Assembly (NCBI GenBank): GCA_030998225.1
Contig: JAPYXD010000581.1
Span: 2,170,001-2,234,000 of the forward strand
DNA: 64,000 nucleotides
DNA from: Diplolepis rosae
Lineage: Eukaryota; Arthropoda; Insecta; Hymenoptera; Diplolepididae
Direction of reading: 5' to 3'
Shown here: positions 1 through 11,487 of the stretch, one piece after another
How the letters are laid out: each line of letters opens with the position of its first letter
Position numbering within the stretch: position 1 is the stretch's first letter
The notes under the pieces: generated by a model
What the model was told of the DNA's origin: nothing
The model's input: only the letters and a program-made list of their open reading frames with translations
Databases searched by the model: none
Translations under genes and position numbers: made by a program

Positions 1-200
1 ACAGAAATGTATACAGAATATCGGGCGCGAAGTGCGAGTATTACGATGAGAATATATTCCTCAAGGCCGATAGTGCCTTAAGTAAATAGAATTTTCTTTT
101 CCATTAAAAATCAAAAAAAATTAATAATTTGTATGTAAAGGACATAAAACACAAAGCGCGACGACCGAATCTTTCTTACGGGCCTAACGAGTAAAAAAAA
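1..200. repeat. CGCGAAG-word repeat fragment, truncated by the window edge
   Basis: AT-rich DNA broken by words such as GCGCGAAGTGCGAG and AAAGCGCGACGACCGA. It has the same phrase order (a CGCGAAG block, then TGAGAATATATTCC, then a block ending in CCTTAAGTAAATAGAATTT) as 36950-37110, so it belongs to a dispersed family also seen at 41.9, 42.2 and 52.2-52.5 kb. No coding frame is visible. The type of element is unknown. Confidence 0.55.
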
Positions 201-810
201 TGAAATGAACCGCGAAATTTTTCAAAATTGAATACAATGTTAAAAATATTAGTAGCACTTTCCCCTGGTAAAATAATAATTTTTCAATAAAAATGTATAT
301 TTTTTTATTAATAGCAAAACAAAAAAATCGCGATTTTTCCACTTTTTTCCTTTAACTCTAAAAAAAATATTGCTTCATTTTAAATAGATAAATTTACTAT
401 GGGATATAACGACATCTTATCTGATCACATAATATTGTGTTCGATTTTTTATTTTAACTTTGCCAATGCAGAATTATTATACCAACGCCAGAAACAGTGA
501 AATTCACAGTCTTTTTTTAACGCCATATATCAAATATTAAAATATTAGAATTTTATTATTCTTATATATTTTTTATTCTTTATAAAAAACAAAATCGTAA
601 GCAAATGCCATTATATAAAAAAAAATTCTTAAAAAATACCTATTTTTCTGCCCGTCACATAAACGGTTTAAAATGTTTTTTTTTATATCTTAGGTAAAAT
701 TAAAATACATTCATATTAAAAATGAAATTTCAATAAAAATGTATTAAAATTAATAAAAGTTTTTAAAATATACACATATGTCTATTAAAACTCAAATGAA
801 ATTTTATATT
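201..810. other. AT-rich spacer, nothing recognised
   Basis: Long A and T runs and no sustained reading frame. From about 720 it passes into a dispersed repeat shared with 2820-3460. Confidence 0.5.
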
Positions 811-880
811 TTTTAAGATGGTGCAGTCGACCGGCAATCGAAAGACCTGGGCTCGAATCCCAGCACAGTTGAAAGCATCT
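811..880 (+). repeat. tRNA-like SINE remnant
   Basis: A B-box-like GGCTCGAATCCCAG follows an A-box-like GTGCAGTCGACCGG about 30 bp upstream, as in pol III promoters. The same unit followed by an AAAGATTTTCAAATTC tail recurs inverted near 6690-6765 and 29735-29806, so this is a dispersed repeat and not a working tRNA gene. No clover-leaf with a complete acceptor stem could be drawn. Confidence 0.5.
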
Positions 881-1009
881 ATTTTTCTTCAAAAAGATTT
901 TCAAATTCTTTAAATTTAAAAGTATTTTAAATTTAATATACCTTACTGAAAAAAACTTCCATTCCATGTAATAGAAGTTTAATACAGAAATTTCTATCAG
1001 TGTAAAATA

Positions 1010-2815
1010 ACCCCTCAAGTCAATAAAATACTTTATGAATTTAACAAAAAAAATTTGTTCAATGGACAAATTTTTTTTCTGAGTCTACATTGGCCAAATA
1101 AATTCTTTTTTATCGAAAATTTACTAAAAAAATCAAATTTCCCTTATCTGTTACTAAACATCAGTTTCTTTTACACTGTTTTTTCGTAATTTCTTGTTCC
1201 ATTGTAAATACATGTACGTTTAAAATTGCAACACAATTCACTTCTCAAAGCAGACGTTTGGTAACATACACGTAATTAAACTGAACTGAATGAATGGTAT
1301 GTTCCTTAGTGTGGCGCTTGTTCTTAATGTCAGGTCACTGGATTCTTATCACGGAAAGGAAATGACATGCTTGGATAGATAGTGAATTTACTTGCATTTA
1401 GCAAGAAAATATTAAACTCACTTAAAAACGAGTTATCAATGCATATAATAATTTTATATTAGGGGATTGACGATTTATAACTAAAACTTGATTCTTACGC
1501 ACGTAATCGTACCAAAAACCGCATTTTTCTACTTGCAGATTCTAGAATCTTATGCAACAGTCGACAATATTGCTAATAGAATTCTGAGTAGGTTATATTA
1601 TATAATGTAATATTATATGTATAATATGGAATTATCTTTTAATATTTTAATCATATTCTGGTTATACAAACTTCCACCTGCAGATTTTTTAAAAAATCTT
1701 GACTTAACCTCAAAATGTGCTTTCAGAGCTCGAGCGTTTCAATTGGCCGGTTGCTGCTTGCAACTTTGCATGTGCTTTTAATTTGTGCATGATTTGTGCC
1801 GAAGAAAATGAAAAGTGAGAACTTAAAGGGTAATAATATTAAAGGCATCATTAAATTATTAAATTATAGGTTATGTTCCAGACATTTGGTTTGAGGTATT
1901 ATTGTGGAAATTATTATATTATATTATAATATTATATTATAATTATTATAGTGGGCGTTAATGAACGGATTTATTTGTTAAATTATAATTATAATGGTAG
2001 AATTATAATGGTAGAATTATAATTATATCTTTTTGATTTTGTACTTGACTTTCCCTGCCGACTTATAAATTCCATGACCTACAGCGACCCCGGAAAATGC
2101 AGGAAAAATATAAAAAATGTTTTATTCCTTAAACATTTTAATGTTGATAAATAAATATATAATTTAATATAATTATTATATTTATATTATATACATTATA
2201 TTGTGAGAGAAACGATTTCATATATAGTATATAATTATATAAATAATATAAATTTAAGTTTAATATTAATTTAAGATTTTTAGTATTTTAATGTGTTAAA
2301 TTTAAAATGAACCTAGCCTCAAATTTCAACAGTATATAATTTTAATATATTGATAGTAAAACTATTCTTAAGTTTTTTTTATTTATAAATATATTTATAA
2401 AAGTGAGCGTCTTTTATTTAACTTTAAAGGTGCTTTAAATATTGATAAATAATTATTTAAACCATAAATTATTAAAATTCTCTTTATATTCTTTAGATTC
2501 TCTAATATTCTCGGTTATATATTATTTAAACTTAAATTCTCCAGAATTTAAGAGCTCTAATTACTGATACTTTTAAAACATCGCCATATTTGATTCAAGT
2601 TAAATATACGTATCACCTGTGAAAAGTTTTACATTTATTATTTATGATGTATAATATATTCTGAGAATTTATATATTACTTTTTGGGAACGTTATCAAAA
2701 TTTTCAATGAAAAATATTGAACGTTCTATAATACAATTATTGTTGAAAGAAAATTGAGTACATTTTTTCCCGTGATAAGATATGTATAAATTATTTATTT
2801 TTTAAACTAGATGTC
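1010..2815. other. AT-rich intergenic stretch, no gene seen
   Basis: From about 1900 to 2700 the sequence is nearly pure TATAAT-type low complexity. The parts at 1190-1400 and 1700-1840 are more mixed in composition but hold no open frame, RNA gene or inverted repeat that I could support. Confidence 0.5.
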
Positions 2816-2819
2816 CACT

Positions 2820-3465
2820 GTTAAAAATCTTATTAATTTTAATAGACTTTAATATACAATTGGTAAATTAAAAATAATATATTTGTATATTATAAAAAAT
2901 TAATATACATTTATATTAAATTTAATAACTTTTCAATCAAAATATTAAAATTAACAAAGATTATTCAAATATACAAATGCATTTAAAATTAAAGTTTGTA
3001 TATTTTAAAATTAAAATATTTTTAATTTAATATACGTTACTGAAAAAAATTTCCATTACATGTAATGGAGGTTTAATACACACTGAGAAAAAAGATTTAA
3101 TTGAATGGAAGAAAATAATTTGTTTGAAATACTTTTTTTGATTCAAACAAAAGATTTATTTAAATTAAATTAATTTTGTTTAATTGAAACAAAATATTTT
3201 TGAACCAAATAAAAATTTGTTCAAATCAACTAAATTTCTCCCATAAATCAAACAAATTATATCTCTGACCATATATCAATGCATTAATTTCTTTGTTTTG
3301 AAGAAAAATTTATTTGATTCAAACAAATATTTATTTGCCCCAAAGATATTTTGTTTAAATTAAAAAAAGGCTTTCAAACAAATTATTTTCTTTCATTCAA
3401 TCAAATCTTTTTTCTCAGTACACAAGTTTCTAACAGTGTCTTTTATAAAATAATATATAATGTAT
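2820..3465. repeat. AT-rich dispersed repeat, second copy
   Basis: The stretch ending in TTACTGAAAAAAATTTCC, then a palindromic CCATTACATGTAATGG, then GGTTTAATACA matches the end of the copy at 720-1010. The match resumes after 3420 with AAGTTTCTAACAGTG against AAATTTCTATCAGTG. A MITE (3081-3420) splits this copy, so the first copy supplies the empty site. Confidence 0.6.
3081..3420. mobile_element. 340-bp MITE, ends CACTGAGAAAAAAG, 2-bp CA duplication
   Basis: Terminal inverted repeats read CACTGAGAAAAAAGATTT on the left and the near-perfect complement on the right; the last base is A where G is expected. Internal words based on TTTGATTCAAACAAA are also palindromic. The host repeat at 958-1000 lacks the insertion. 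Aligning it with the flanks (GTTTAATACA before, CACAAGTTTC after) leaves one CA duplicated. No coding capacity. The CAC terminus and 2-bp duplication suggest a CACTA/Mirage-like (CMC) non-autonomous element; that placement is inference. Confidence 0.75.
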
Positions 3466-3811
3466 TGTCAACTTTATTCAATAAAAGTGAACAATTCTTC
3501 TAAAAACAACATATTTCCACATATTTGTCAACAACTGCATATTTGACCAATTACCTAATGTAATTACTCACAATGATAAAAATTATCAGTTACGTATAGG
3601 TTTTATGTATGTGGATTTCATTCCAAAAGCATTCCAAAAAAACTTTATTTGATTCGTCAAAATATTTCAGTGGGATATACCAAATGTCCAATTTTATAAT
3701 TTATAAAATAGGAGTTTTCGATCCTGTTTGCGTAAACTGTTTCAATATAAGTTCTTTTACTAATTTTTGTAAAATATGAATAATTTTTAATGAATTATGA
3801 CTTGTATGTTT
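3466..3811. other. AT-rich spacer, nothing recognised
   Basis: No inverted repeat, frame or RNA gene seen. Confidence 0.45.
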
Positions 3812-3815
3812 TTAA

Positions 3816-4021
3816 CACTAGATTTACCAGACCAGTCAAAAAGACTGGTGGTATATTTCATTAAAAATTTAAAACAATGTTTTTATATTAATATGTTGTA
3901 TGGTTTTCAGAGCAGCATATGAATGAATAAATAGAGAAATGAAATACAATGAAATAACATGAAATAGATAATGAAAATAAAATAAATGAAATAAATATAA
4001 AAAATGCTGGTAAATCTAGTG
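3816..4021. mobile_element. piggyBac-like MITE, TTAA-flanked
   Basis: TTAA at 3812-3815 and 4022-4025 flanks inverted ends CACTAGATTTACCAG and CTGGTAAATCTAGTG. A sub-terminal hairpin (CCAGTCAAAAAGACTGG) follows the left end. TTAA duplication with CACTAGA-type ends is usual for piggyBac-like elements. At 206 bp it has no transposase, so it is a non-autonomous copy. Confidence 0.75.
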
Positions 4022-4220
4022 TTAATCTAATTATTGCCGATTAATTTGGTAAAAAATCACTCAAAATGTTTAGCTAATTATTCAATTGCCGATGAAAATT
4101 AATAATTTTGCTAACAAAATTAGCCAGTGCGTTTTTACACAATAAAGGAAATTTATATAATTCAGTATTTATAGGTAATATTTTTTAAAAAGATGATATT
4201 ACTTTTTTATATTGTCAACA

Positions 4221-4410
4221 CACCCAGAACAAAATTTTACTTGGTTGAACAATATCGTTTTGTTCACCGCATTTGGTTGATTTAAAAAAATATTTTGGTA
4301 GGATTAACTATATTTTTGTTTATCTGACTCGAGCAAACCAAAACATTGGGTTGAACAATTTTGTTAACTTTACAAAATATTTTGTTGTTACAACATATTT
4401 TGGATTTTTC
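4221..4410. mobile_element. One end of a CACCCAG-type element
   Basis: Begins CACCCAGAACAAAATTTTAC, close to the end of the 47303-48759 element, and continues with TTGGTTGAA / CAAAATATTTTG words shared with 10200-10570 and 53640-54400. I could not find the matching right end, so the copy appears truncated. Confidence 0.4.
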
Positions 4411-4554
4411 TTAAAAATTTTTATATGGAGATTGTTTTTTTAATCTATAAGTTTTAGGACATATTCCCGAGTTTTTCCCAAAAATTAGTAAAAGTTAATA
4501 AAATCCAGTAAAAAATTTTAGGCTTTATTAACTTTCACATTTTCGAAAAGGATT

Positions 4555-6578
4555 TCAATCCGAGCATATCGGATTTATTCCAAAATCTGTTTCCGAACTA
4601 TCCTGAATCATTCCGAGGCAATCCAAAAAATATTTTAAATCTCGTTTGATACTAATTGGTTGAAAATCAATCCAATTCCATCCGTCTCAATCCGAAACTT
4701 AAATCCGAAATAATCCAAACTTCGGTTGATCTAAACCGAATTTTCAATACTAATCAATCCGAATGAATCCGACGTTGCAATGATCCTTATTCATTCGAAT
4801 TGAAAATTCGATTTAGGTCAACCCAATTTTGGATTGATTCCTATTCATCAAATTCGATCGGATTGATTTTCAACCAATTAGCATCGAACACGATCCTAAA
4901 TGATTTTTTGGATTGGTTCAGAATGATTCGGAAACAGGTTCAGGAACACCACGGAATATATGTAATTTTCCCGGATTAAACTTCATTACGAAACTTTTTC
5001 CAGGGTCCTTAACAAAAATAAATTTTCAAAAACAATAAATGAATTCTCAATAAAAATTCAAATAATGGTTAAAAATCAATTCGAATAAATCCGAATAGAT
5101 CCGAACCAACTTTCTAATCCAAAACAATTATCAAGTCATTTTTAATCAAACGAGGTACAAAACTTTTTCAGATTGGTTCGGAATAACTCGGATTTGTTCA
5201 GAATGTTTCGGATTGGTTCGGAAACAAGTTTCGGAATGGTTTTAAATAGCCCTATTTCGATCGAAATGAATTTCAATCTGATTTAATCCGAATGAATCCG
5301 AACCAAGTTTTAAAATCCAAATCATCCCAAACCAATCCGATCTCGGATTGATCCCAACTAGATTTTCAATCAGAATCAATCCGAATCATTACGACCGCGA
5401 ATTAATTCGGATTAAAAATTCATTTTGGAACAAACCTAGCTCGGATTGATTCGGATCGATTCCTCGGATTTAATCGGATCAAGTCAGATTGATTTCTGTC
5501 CGTTTCCCATCAAACAAGATACAAAATATTTTTCGGATTGGTTCGGAAACAGATTTTGAAATTAATGTAAGTCAGCAGTTTCCTTGACATCTTGGAAAGT
5601 TTACATGCTTGAGTGGACCCTGTCGTTATATTTTTAAATATTGTACCATTCCAAGTCATTCCGAACCAATCCGACTCAATCCGATTAATTCCGCTTCAGT
5701 ATGAGGCATAAATACGAATAAATTCGCACAAAATTTTTAATCCGGTTAAATCGGAATCATTCCGAACTCGGATTCATACGGATTGATTCGGATTGAAAAT
5801 TCGGCTCAGATCAATCCGAGATCAGATTTATTCGAAAAAATCGAGTTAAAAATATGTTTCGGATTAATTCGGATTAATGCCTTAGATTGAAGCGCAATGA
5901 ATAGGAGTAATTCGGATTGAATTTTGACCGATCTTTATCGCAAACAAAATACAAAATATTTTTCGGATTGGTTCGGAAACAGATTTTGAAATTAATGTAA
6001 GTCAGCAGTTTCCTTAACATCTGTGAAAGTTTACATGCTTGAGTGGACCTGGACGTTATATTTTTAACAATCAATCCCACTCAATTCGATTCATTCCGCT
6101 TCAGTCTGAGGCATAAATCTGAATAAATCCGCACAAAATTTTAATCCGGTTAAATCGGAATCATTCCGAACTCGGATTCATTCGGATTGATTTGGATTGA
6201 AAATTCGGCTCAGATCAATCCGAGATTAGATTTATTCGGAAAAAATCGAGTTAAAAATATGTTTCGAATGAATTGGATTGATGCCTTAGATTGAAGCGCA
6301 ATGAATAGGAGTAATTCGGATTGAATTTTGACCGATCTTCATCGCAAACAAAATACAAAATATTTTTCGGATTGGTTCGGAAACAGATTTTGAAATTAAT
6401 GTAAGTCAGCAGTTTCCTTGACATCTTGGAAAGTTTACATGCTTGAGTGGACCTCGTCGTTATATTTTTAAATATTGTACCATTCCGAATCATTCCGAAC
6501 CAATCCGACTCAATCCGATTAATTCCGCTTCAGTATGAGGCATAAATCCGAATAAATCCGCACAAAATTTTTAATCCG
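4555..6578. repeat. TTCGGATTGA foldback repeats, several tandem copies
   Basis: Dense degenerate repetition of AATCCGAA / TTCGGATT words in both orientations, forming foldback units. A landmark phrase (CAAACAAAATACAAAATATT then TTTCGGATTGGTTCGGAAAC) recurs at about 5510-5550, 5940-5980 and 6340-6380, each followed by GTAAGTCAGCAGTTTCCTT. That gives a local tandem arrangement with a period near 400 bp. One unit ends in CTTTTTCCAGGG near 4995-5010, resembling the CTTTCGCCAGG ends at 34 and 38 kb. Open frames here are by-products of the repeat. Confidence 0.65.
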
Positions 6579-6689
6579 CACGGAGAAAAATGGATATTGA
6601 AAAGTAGATATTCAAATAGGAGATATTCATCCATAATATCTAGATATTGACACGCAATATTAAAATATTTTTTTTCAATATTTAAAGAA

Positions 6690-6765
6690 TTTGAAAATCT
6701 TTCTGTGGAAAAAATGACGCTTTCGACTGCGCTGGGATTCGAGCCGATAATGTAGGCAGTGACAA
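6690..6765 (-). repeat. tRNA-like SINE remnant
   Basis: The complement reads GGCTCGAATCCCAGCGCAG followed by TCGAAAGCGTC and an AAAGATTTTCAAATTC tail, matching 811-900 and 29735-29806. The 5' half with the A box is not recognisable here. Confidence 0.45.
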
Positions 6766-6878
6766 AAATTTCAAACTCAACTAATTAATTTTTTTTCAAT
6801 ATATAAGATTTTCCAGAGAAGTAAAATTTGATATTCAGATTCAATAGTTTAGATATTGAAGCATGAAGTGCGCGCGCA

Positions 6879-6890
6879 TATATATAAAGG
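6879..6890 (+). promoter_or_regulatory. TATA box inside the CACGGAG element
   Basis: TATATATAAAGG stands out after the GC-rich CGCGCGCA. A TCATC initiator-like site lies about 34 bp downstream. Further on are a donor (GTAAGT at 7056) directly behind an ATG and an acceptor (TTATTTTAG ending at 7168). The order is that of the start of a transposase gene; no protein follows. Confidence 0.45.
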
Positions 6891-7626
6891 TCATGTGATC
6901 ACTTTTTCGCGCTCATCGAAATCTAAGTGAATCAAAGATTGACATGCTTGCATCGTGCCGGAAAGATAAATTTTGAAGGTTTATTAAAGTTTTCTTAGAT
7001 TCTAATAAGTGTTTCTAATGGAATAAAAGTGATCGGGACTTTAACTTGAGATGCAGTAAGTAAAGCATATAAGCTATATATTTTCTCTATATGTAGTTTA
7101 TAGCCGAGAATGAAATCTAACCTTAGTGTTAAGGTTAAGTTTCTAACAAGAACATTTAATTATTTTAGACATGCCAAATAATGAAAATAAGAGCAATGTA
7201 TAAATCTACTATATACTTGTGTACATAATAAAATATAATTTAATTTTTTTCTAAAAACTGAATATGTAGTTATTTTATAACCTTTAAAATAATTTTTTGA
7301 GTATCTTAGACATTGAGCTGTAATATCTATAACTTACCTTTTCAGTATACCTGATATTGATGTTAAATATCTGAGATATTTAACTTTAGTACCTCAGACA
7401 TTCAAGTTTACTAACGAGGATATTCAGAAGTTTAGTATCTTGAATATTCATTTTTAATATCTGATATAATCAAGCTTAATATCTGAGATACTGGTGGTTA
7501 ATATCTTTTTTTCAATATCTGCAGGCATTGAAGTTGAATATCTAAATGTTTGTCACATAGTTGAATGCTACTGACATTGTGCTTCAATATCTAGATATTA
7601 TGGGTCAATATCCATTTTTCTCCGTG

Positions 7627-7835
7627 CGATTAAATCGGAATCATTCCGAACTCGGATTCATTCGGATTGATTCGGATTGAAAATTCAACTTTGATTTTTG
7701 ACCGATCTTCAACAAACAAGGTACAAAAGGTTTTTTAGATTGGTTCGGAAACAAATTTCGGAATTTATGTAAGTTAGCAGTTTCCTTGACATCTCAAAGT
7801 GTTTACAAGCTTGAGTGGACGTAGTCGTTATATTT
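7627..7835. repeat. Foldback repeat remainder after the CACGGAG insertion
   Basis: Continues the copy interrupted at 6578 with ATTAAATCGGAATCATTCC and ends with the family phrase AGCAGTTTCCTTGACATCTC and CTTGAGTGGACG. Confidence 0.6.
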
Positions 7836-8092
7836 TTTTCTTAGATTATTTTGCTATCACATCAGAATCTAGTTACTGTCTGATATCTGGCAAGTATCGT
7901 TTCTTTGCAATGAGAAACTGATCTCGTAAGTCAGTCGTTCAACGATCGTGCCACAAGCAACAGGTGCTTTATACTTTCCACTCACTTACAAGTTACATTG
8001 ACCCTTCTTAATCCAGAAATATCACAAAAAACGCATCTAGGTGCTAAAAATGTTACCCATCAAGTAACTCAAATCACACTCAATATCTGAAC

Positions 8093-8120
8093 TATATATG
8101 TAACATGCAAAGTTCAGTTT
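8093..8120 (+). promoter_or_regulatory. Candidate core promoter, TATA plus initiator
   Basis: TATATAT at 8093-8099 is followed by TTCAGTT, with the initiator A at 8116; TCAGT is the preferred arthropod initiator. The spacing of about 23 bp is slightly short. Further TCAGT words at about 8156, 8168 and 8175 could be alternative starts. The 7850-8200 stretch is free of the repeats seen on both sides, as expected for a promoter and 5' UTR. Confidence 0.4.
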
Positions 8121-8201
8121 TTTATACTTCAATCCTTCATACTTCTTCTTCCCTTCAGTATTCTTTTCAGTGTTCAGTGTTTATGGAAATATTTTTTTAT
8201 A

Positions 8202-8300
8202 ATGGTTAAAATGTACATAACACCTTTTATGGGAATAGCAGCCGCTGGTGTCGCCTCCTGTATATGTTTTCTACTGATAAGCAGTCTCAGAAAACGGTGA
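8202..8300 (+). CDS. Small membrane peptide or first coding exon
   Basis: ATG at 8202 opens a 32-codon frame ending in TGA at 8298-8300. The product starts MVKMYITPFMG, has one hydrophobic segment at about residues 10-28 (GIAAAGVASCICFLLI), and ends in a basic SSLRKR, a signal-anchor-like layout. A perfect donor, CG|GTGAGT, begins at 8297, overlapping the stop. Two readings are possible: a 32-residue micropeptide, or the first coding exon (8202-8296) of a spliced gene whose second exon I cannot locate. Base composition is more even than the neighbours, and a TATA/initiator pair lies upstream. A short upstream ATG at 8183 overlaps in another frame. No family recognised. Confidence 0.4.
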   Translation: MVKMYITPFMGIAAAGVASCICFLLISSLRKR

Positions 8301-8356
8301 GTCTGAAATTTTAGTTCTTCTTGTCACATGAAGAACGATTTTCTAACAGATCTTAA

Positions 8357-9001
8357 GGAGATTCGCCACCTTTAATATTATTATTTTCATTTTTTGAGTT
8401 TATACCTTCCATATCATTTTTTTCATATGCAGAACCTTTATTTAGAAAGGTTTTGAGGTCTTTAAAAAAAATTAGCACTTTCATGTATTTTTACACTAAA
8501 ATTTTGGAGTTTTTTGGGCATTTTTTTCATTTTTTGACTTTGAATAACTTTTTTGTTTTTTAACCAATTGTCATGATTCTTTTTTTATTTTGTTACTTAC
8601 AATGTTTTTGGGTAAGGGAAATAAGGTAACATGACTGAAAAAGAAGTTGCAAATAAAATAAAAAATAAATAAAAATATCCCAAAATATAAAGAAAAAAAT
8701 TTTTGTAATTTGTTTTTTTAGCTTGAGTGCTTTCCATACCCAAAACGTTGCTATACATTGTAAGAAAAAGAATAAAAAAGAGGCATGACAATTGGTTAGA
8801 ACACAAAAAAGTTATTCAAAGCCAAAAAATGGCAAAAAAAATGCCTAAAAAACTCCAAATTTTTAATTTTAAAATACATAAAGGTGCTAGAATTTTTAAA
8901 AAAAACTAAAAACCTTTCTAAATAAAGGTTTTAATCGCAAAAAAATATATGGAAGGCCTAAACTCAAAAAATAGAAATAGAAATATTAAAGGTGGCACCC
9001 C
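8357..9001. mobile_element. TTAA foldback MITE, copy 1
   Basis: TTAA at 8353-8356 and 9002-9005 flanks long inverted arms that start GGAGATTCGCCACCTTTAAT and end as its near complement. The arms fold over most of the 645 bp, including AAAAACTCCAAAATTTT-type words and a central TTTTTTATTTTGTTACTTACA palindrome. TTAA duplication fits piggyBac or Kolobok mobilisation. Small frames inside are not genes. Other copies are at 30760, 36.9 kb (right end) and 49895 (left end). Confidence 0.75.
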
Positions 9002-9118
9002 TTAATTTAATAATTTCAATTTCGAAACCTAAAACACTATTAAAAAACATTCCTTACGTTCTCGACTCCAAAATGTTTTTATAACACAGACTCTTAAAAA
9101 TTTCGAATTATTTCCCTA

Positions 9119-9338
9119 CTCCCTAAATTTGAATCAGTCAAAACCTACTGATTATCAATGAAATTTGACTGATTCAAATAGATAAAAAAAGGTTACTGTA
9201 AATCAGTCAAATTTCGCTGATTACTTCAGTGAAAATCAACTGATTTAACAGTGAAAAATATTTTTGCACCGATGATCTAATTAAAAGGCCAATTACTGGT
9301 TCAATCAATGAAAATTTGACTGATTCAGATTTAGAGAC
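9119..9338. mobile_element. CTCTCTAAATC MITE, copy 1 (TA duplication)
   Basis: Family built on AATCAGTCAAATTTCACTGAT words in both orientations. This copy runs from CTCCCTAAATTTGAATCAGT to GACTGATTCAGATTTAGAGA and is flanked by TA on both sides (9117-9118, 9339-9340). No coding capacity. Confidence 0.7.
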
Positions 9339-9339
9339 T

Positions 9340-10199
9340 ACAATTCGTCAGAGATTATTCCACATTTTCCCCGGAAAAATATGTTTTTACCAAAATTTTT
9401 GGGAATTTTCTAGAAGTATAGAAAGATATTTATGTAAAATAACGAGCAGAATTTATTATTTTTCTAGGGTCAACATAATTTTGAAATTTAAGGAATTACA
9501 GTTTTTGGGAAATTTGCTTTAAACTTTTGGTAATATGTTGAAAAAAATTAACGAACATTCGAAACAATTCTTAAAATTTATGGAGGGAAATTAAAAATAT
9601 TTTGAAGAATAATAAACAAAGGTGTTTAGGGAATCGTTTTTACCAGATTTCAGCGTAAATTCAGAGAAGTTTACATTGTAAGAAATAACTTGAGTAATTT
9701 TTTTCCTAAAATTAGTAGGACGCTGATTCCAAAAATTTTTCCCGAATTATCTATAAAATTCGGGAGGCAAAATTCTCTCCATACTCCTGTCGAATATTTC
9801 AAAAATGTTTTGAGTTTTTCCCAAGATTTATTGGAAAAAGTTCCTCAGAATCCTCAAGTTTAAGGAACTATTCATAAATTTGACGAGAAATTAGCAAAGT
9901 TTTCAAGAAAATTGAAATAAGTTCCAGGAAAATATCCCTAAAAACTGTAGGCGTTATTCTACGTTTAGAATATCATAATCCCCCTAAAAAACATACTGGC
10001 GATTTTTTAAAAATTTTCTACAATATTGATAAAAATACATTTCCCCACCAAAGATGGGAAAAAATCTCAAAAACTATAGGAAAATTAAAATCTTTGAGAA
10101 TTCTTCAGAAATTGTTCATATATTACGTAAAACGTTTTTTACTTATTCAAGTCAAAAAATAACAAATTTAAAGCAAAGTTTAATAAAGAAGGCAAATAT
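9340..10199. other. Spacer, nothing recognised
   Basis: AT-rich, with many TTCCCGGAATTTTT-like words but no boundary, frame or paired ends that I could define. Confidence 0.4.
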
Positions 10200-10570
10200 A
10201 TAAATGAAAGGAAATCACAATATTGTGAAAAAAATTGTTCATTAAACAAAATCCTTTTGTTGAATTCATAAAGTATTTTATTGATTCAACTAAATTTCTT
10301 GTTCGAATTTAATGGATACTTGAAATTGATTAAAAGTAACTAAAATATTTGTTTGGATCAACAAAATTGTAATAACCAAAGAATTTTGTTGAGTCATCGA
10401 AATAATTTCGTTGGCTCAACCAAAAATTTTGTTGTACGTATAACAATAAAATACTATGATGAATGCAACAAAAATTTTGTTGATTTAATCAAATCTCTCC
10501 TAAATGAAACTAAAAATTTGTACAATACGAATTTGATTGACTTTTATGCTATCTTGACTGAAAGGTGGTC
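10200..10570. repeat. TTTTGTTGAATC-word repeat
   Basis: Alternating AACAAAATTTTTGTTG and TTGATTCAACAAAA words form a self-complementary block like those at 4240-4400 and 53640-54400. Ends are not sharply defined. Confidence 0.4.
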
Positions 10571-11123
10571 CAATTTAAAGTAGTAATGTCTACATAATTA
10601 TCCTAATTAGCATACATTCTAAAGAATGAAGCAGGTTAGGTATCACATTCCCAGGAAAAGAAATATAGTACACGTAACAGGAACTTATAAAGGTAAAATA
10701 ATTCGCAATAGAATAAAACATTTCTTAAAAAGGCCTCTCGAAAGTTTGCCCACGTGCTTATTCCAAGGGACTTTCATGATTGTAAATGTCGTTCAGCCGC
10801 TGTGAAATACCTTTATGAACATAAATTACATACCTGCAATAAAATTGCAAAAACAAAATTTTTAATATTTCAATATTTGTCTGAATAAATGCACATGAAT
10901 TTCCTCTTCACAAAATTACGAAGTATTTTGCAATCAAAGAGAAAAGAAATCTGTTAGGATTACTGAGTTAATGAGTTAAAATAGTGACAGCATAAAATTT
11001 CTGTAAACTGAACAAATATTTCAGCACAGTTCACCGTTTTTTTATAAATATAACAGATTTTGCGATAAATATCATTGAAATGCCACTTCAATTTGCAGAA
11101 TAACGAATTTTCTTCAAAATATA
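10571..11123. other. Spacer, nothing recognised
   Basis: Mixed AT-rich sequence without paired ends, RNA gene or credible frame. Confidence 0.4.
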
Positions 11124-11125
11124 TG

Positions 11126-11345
11126 TTCTCTAAATCTGAATCAGTCAAATTTCCACTGATTGAATCAGTGATTTACCTTTTCACTGATTCATCAGCGAAA
11201 AGATATTTTCCACTGTTGAATCAGGTAATTTTCACTGAAGTAACCAGTGAAATTTGACTGATTAACAGTAACCACTTTTTAGCTATTTGAATTAGTCAAA
11301 TTTCACTGATAATCAGTAGATTTTAACTGATGCAAATTTAGGGAG
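11126..11345. mobile_element. CTCTCTAAATC MITE, copy 2 (TG duplication)
   Basis: Runs from TTCTCTAAATCTGAATCAGT to GCAAATTTAGGGAG, flanked by TG at 11124-11125 and 11346-11347. The internal AATCAGTGAAATTTGACTG words are shared with the other copies. Confidence 0.7.
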
Positions 11346-11487
11346 TGTCAATTCAACAGGCATTTTCGTAATATTTATTGAAAAATCTGTTATGCTTACA
11401 GAAAAGCGATGAAATTACTGAAATATTTGTTAAATTTACAAAAATGTTATGCTGACACTATTTTTACTTTTTAACTCTATAAATCTA

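Larger units (their letters stand above)
6579..7626 (+). mobile_element. CACGGAG element, 1048 bp, 2-bp CG duplication
   Basis: Perfect 22-bp terminal inverted repeats begin CACGGAGAAAAATGGATA. Repeated ATATC/GATAT words fill both sub-terminal regions. The element sits inside a foldback copy: the flanks AATTTTTAATCCG and CGATTAAATCGG reunite to TTAATCCGATTAAATCGG, matching the uninterrupted copy near 5740, which leaves CG as the duplication. The centre holds a strong TATA box, a consensus donor and an acceptor but only tiny frames, so it looks like a deletion derivative that kept the 5' end of an autonomous element. A tRNA-like fragment lies near 6690-6765. CMC-like placement is inference. 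Confidence 0.8.

Noticed and set aside
811..880. Possible tRNA gene
   Set aside because: Pol III boxes are present, but no full clover-leaf can be drawn and the unit recurs as a dispersed repeat with a common tail.
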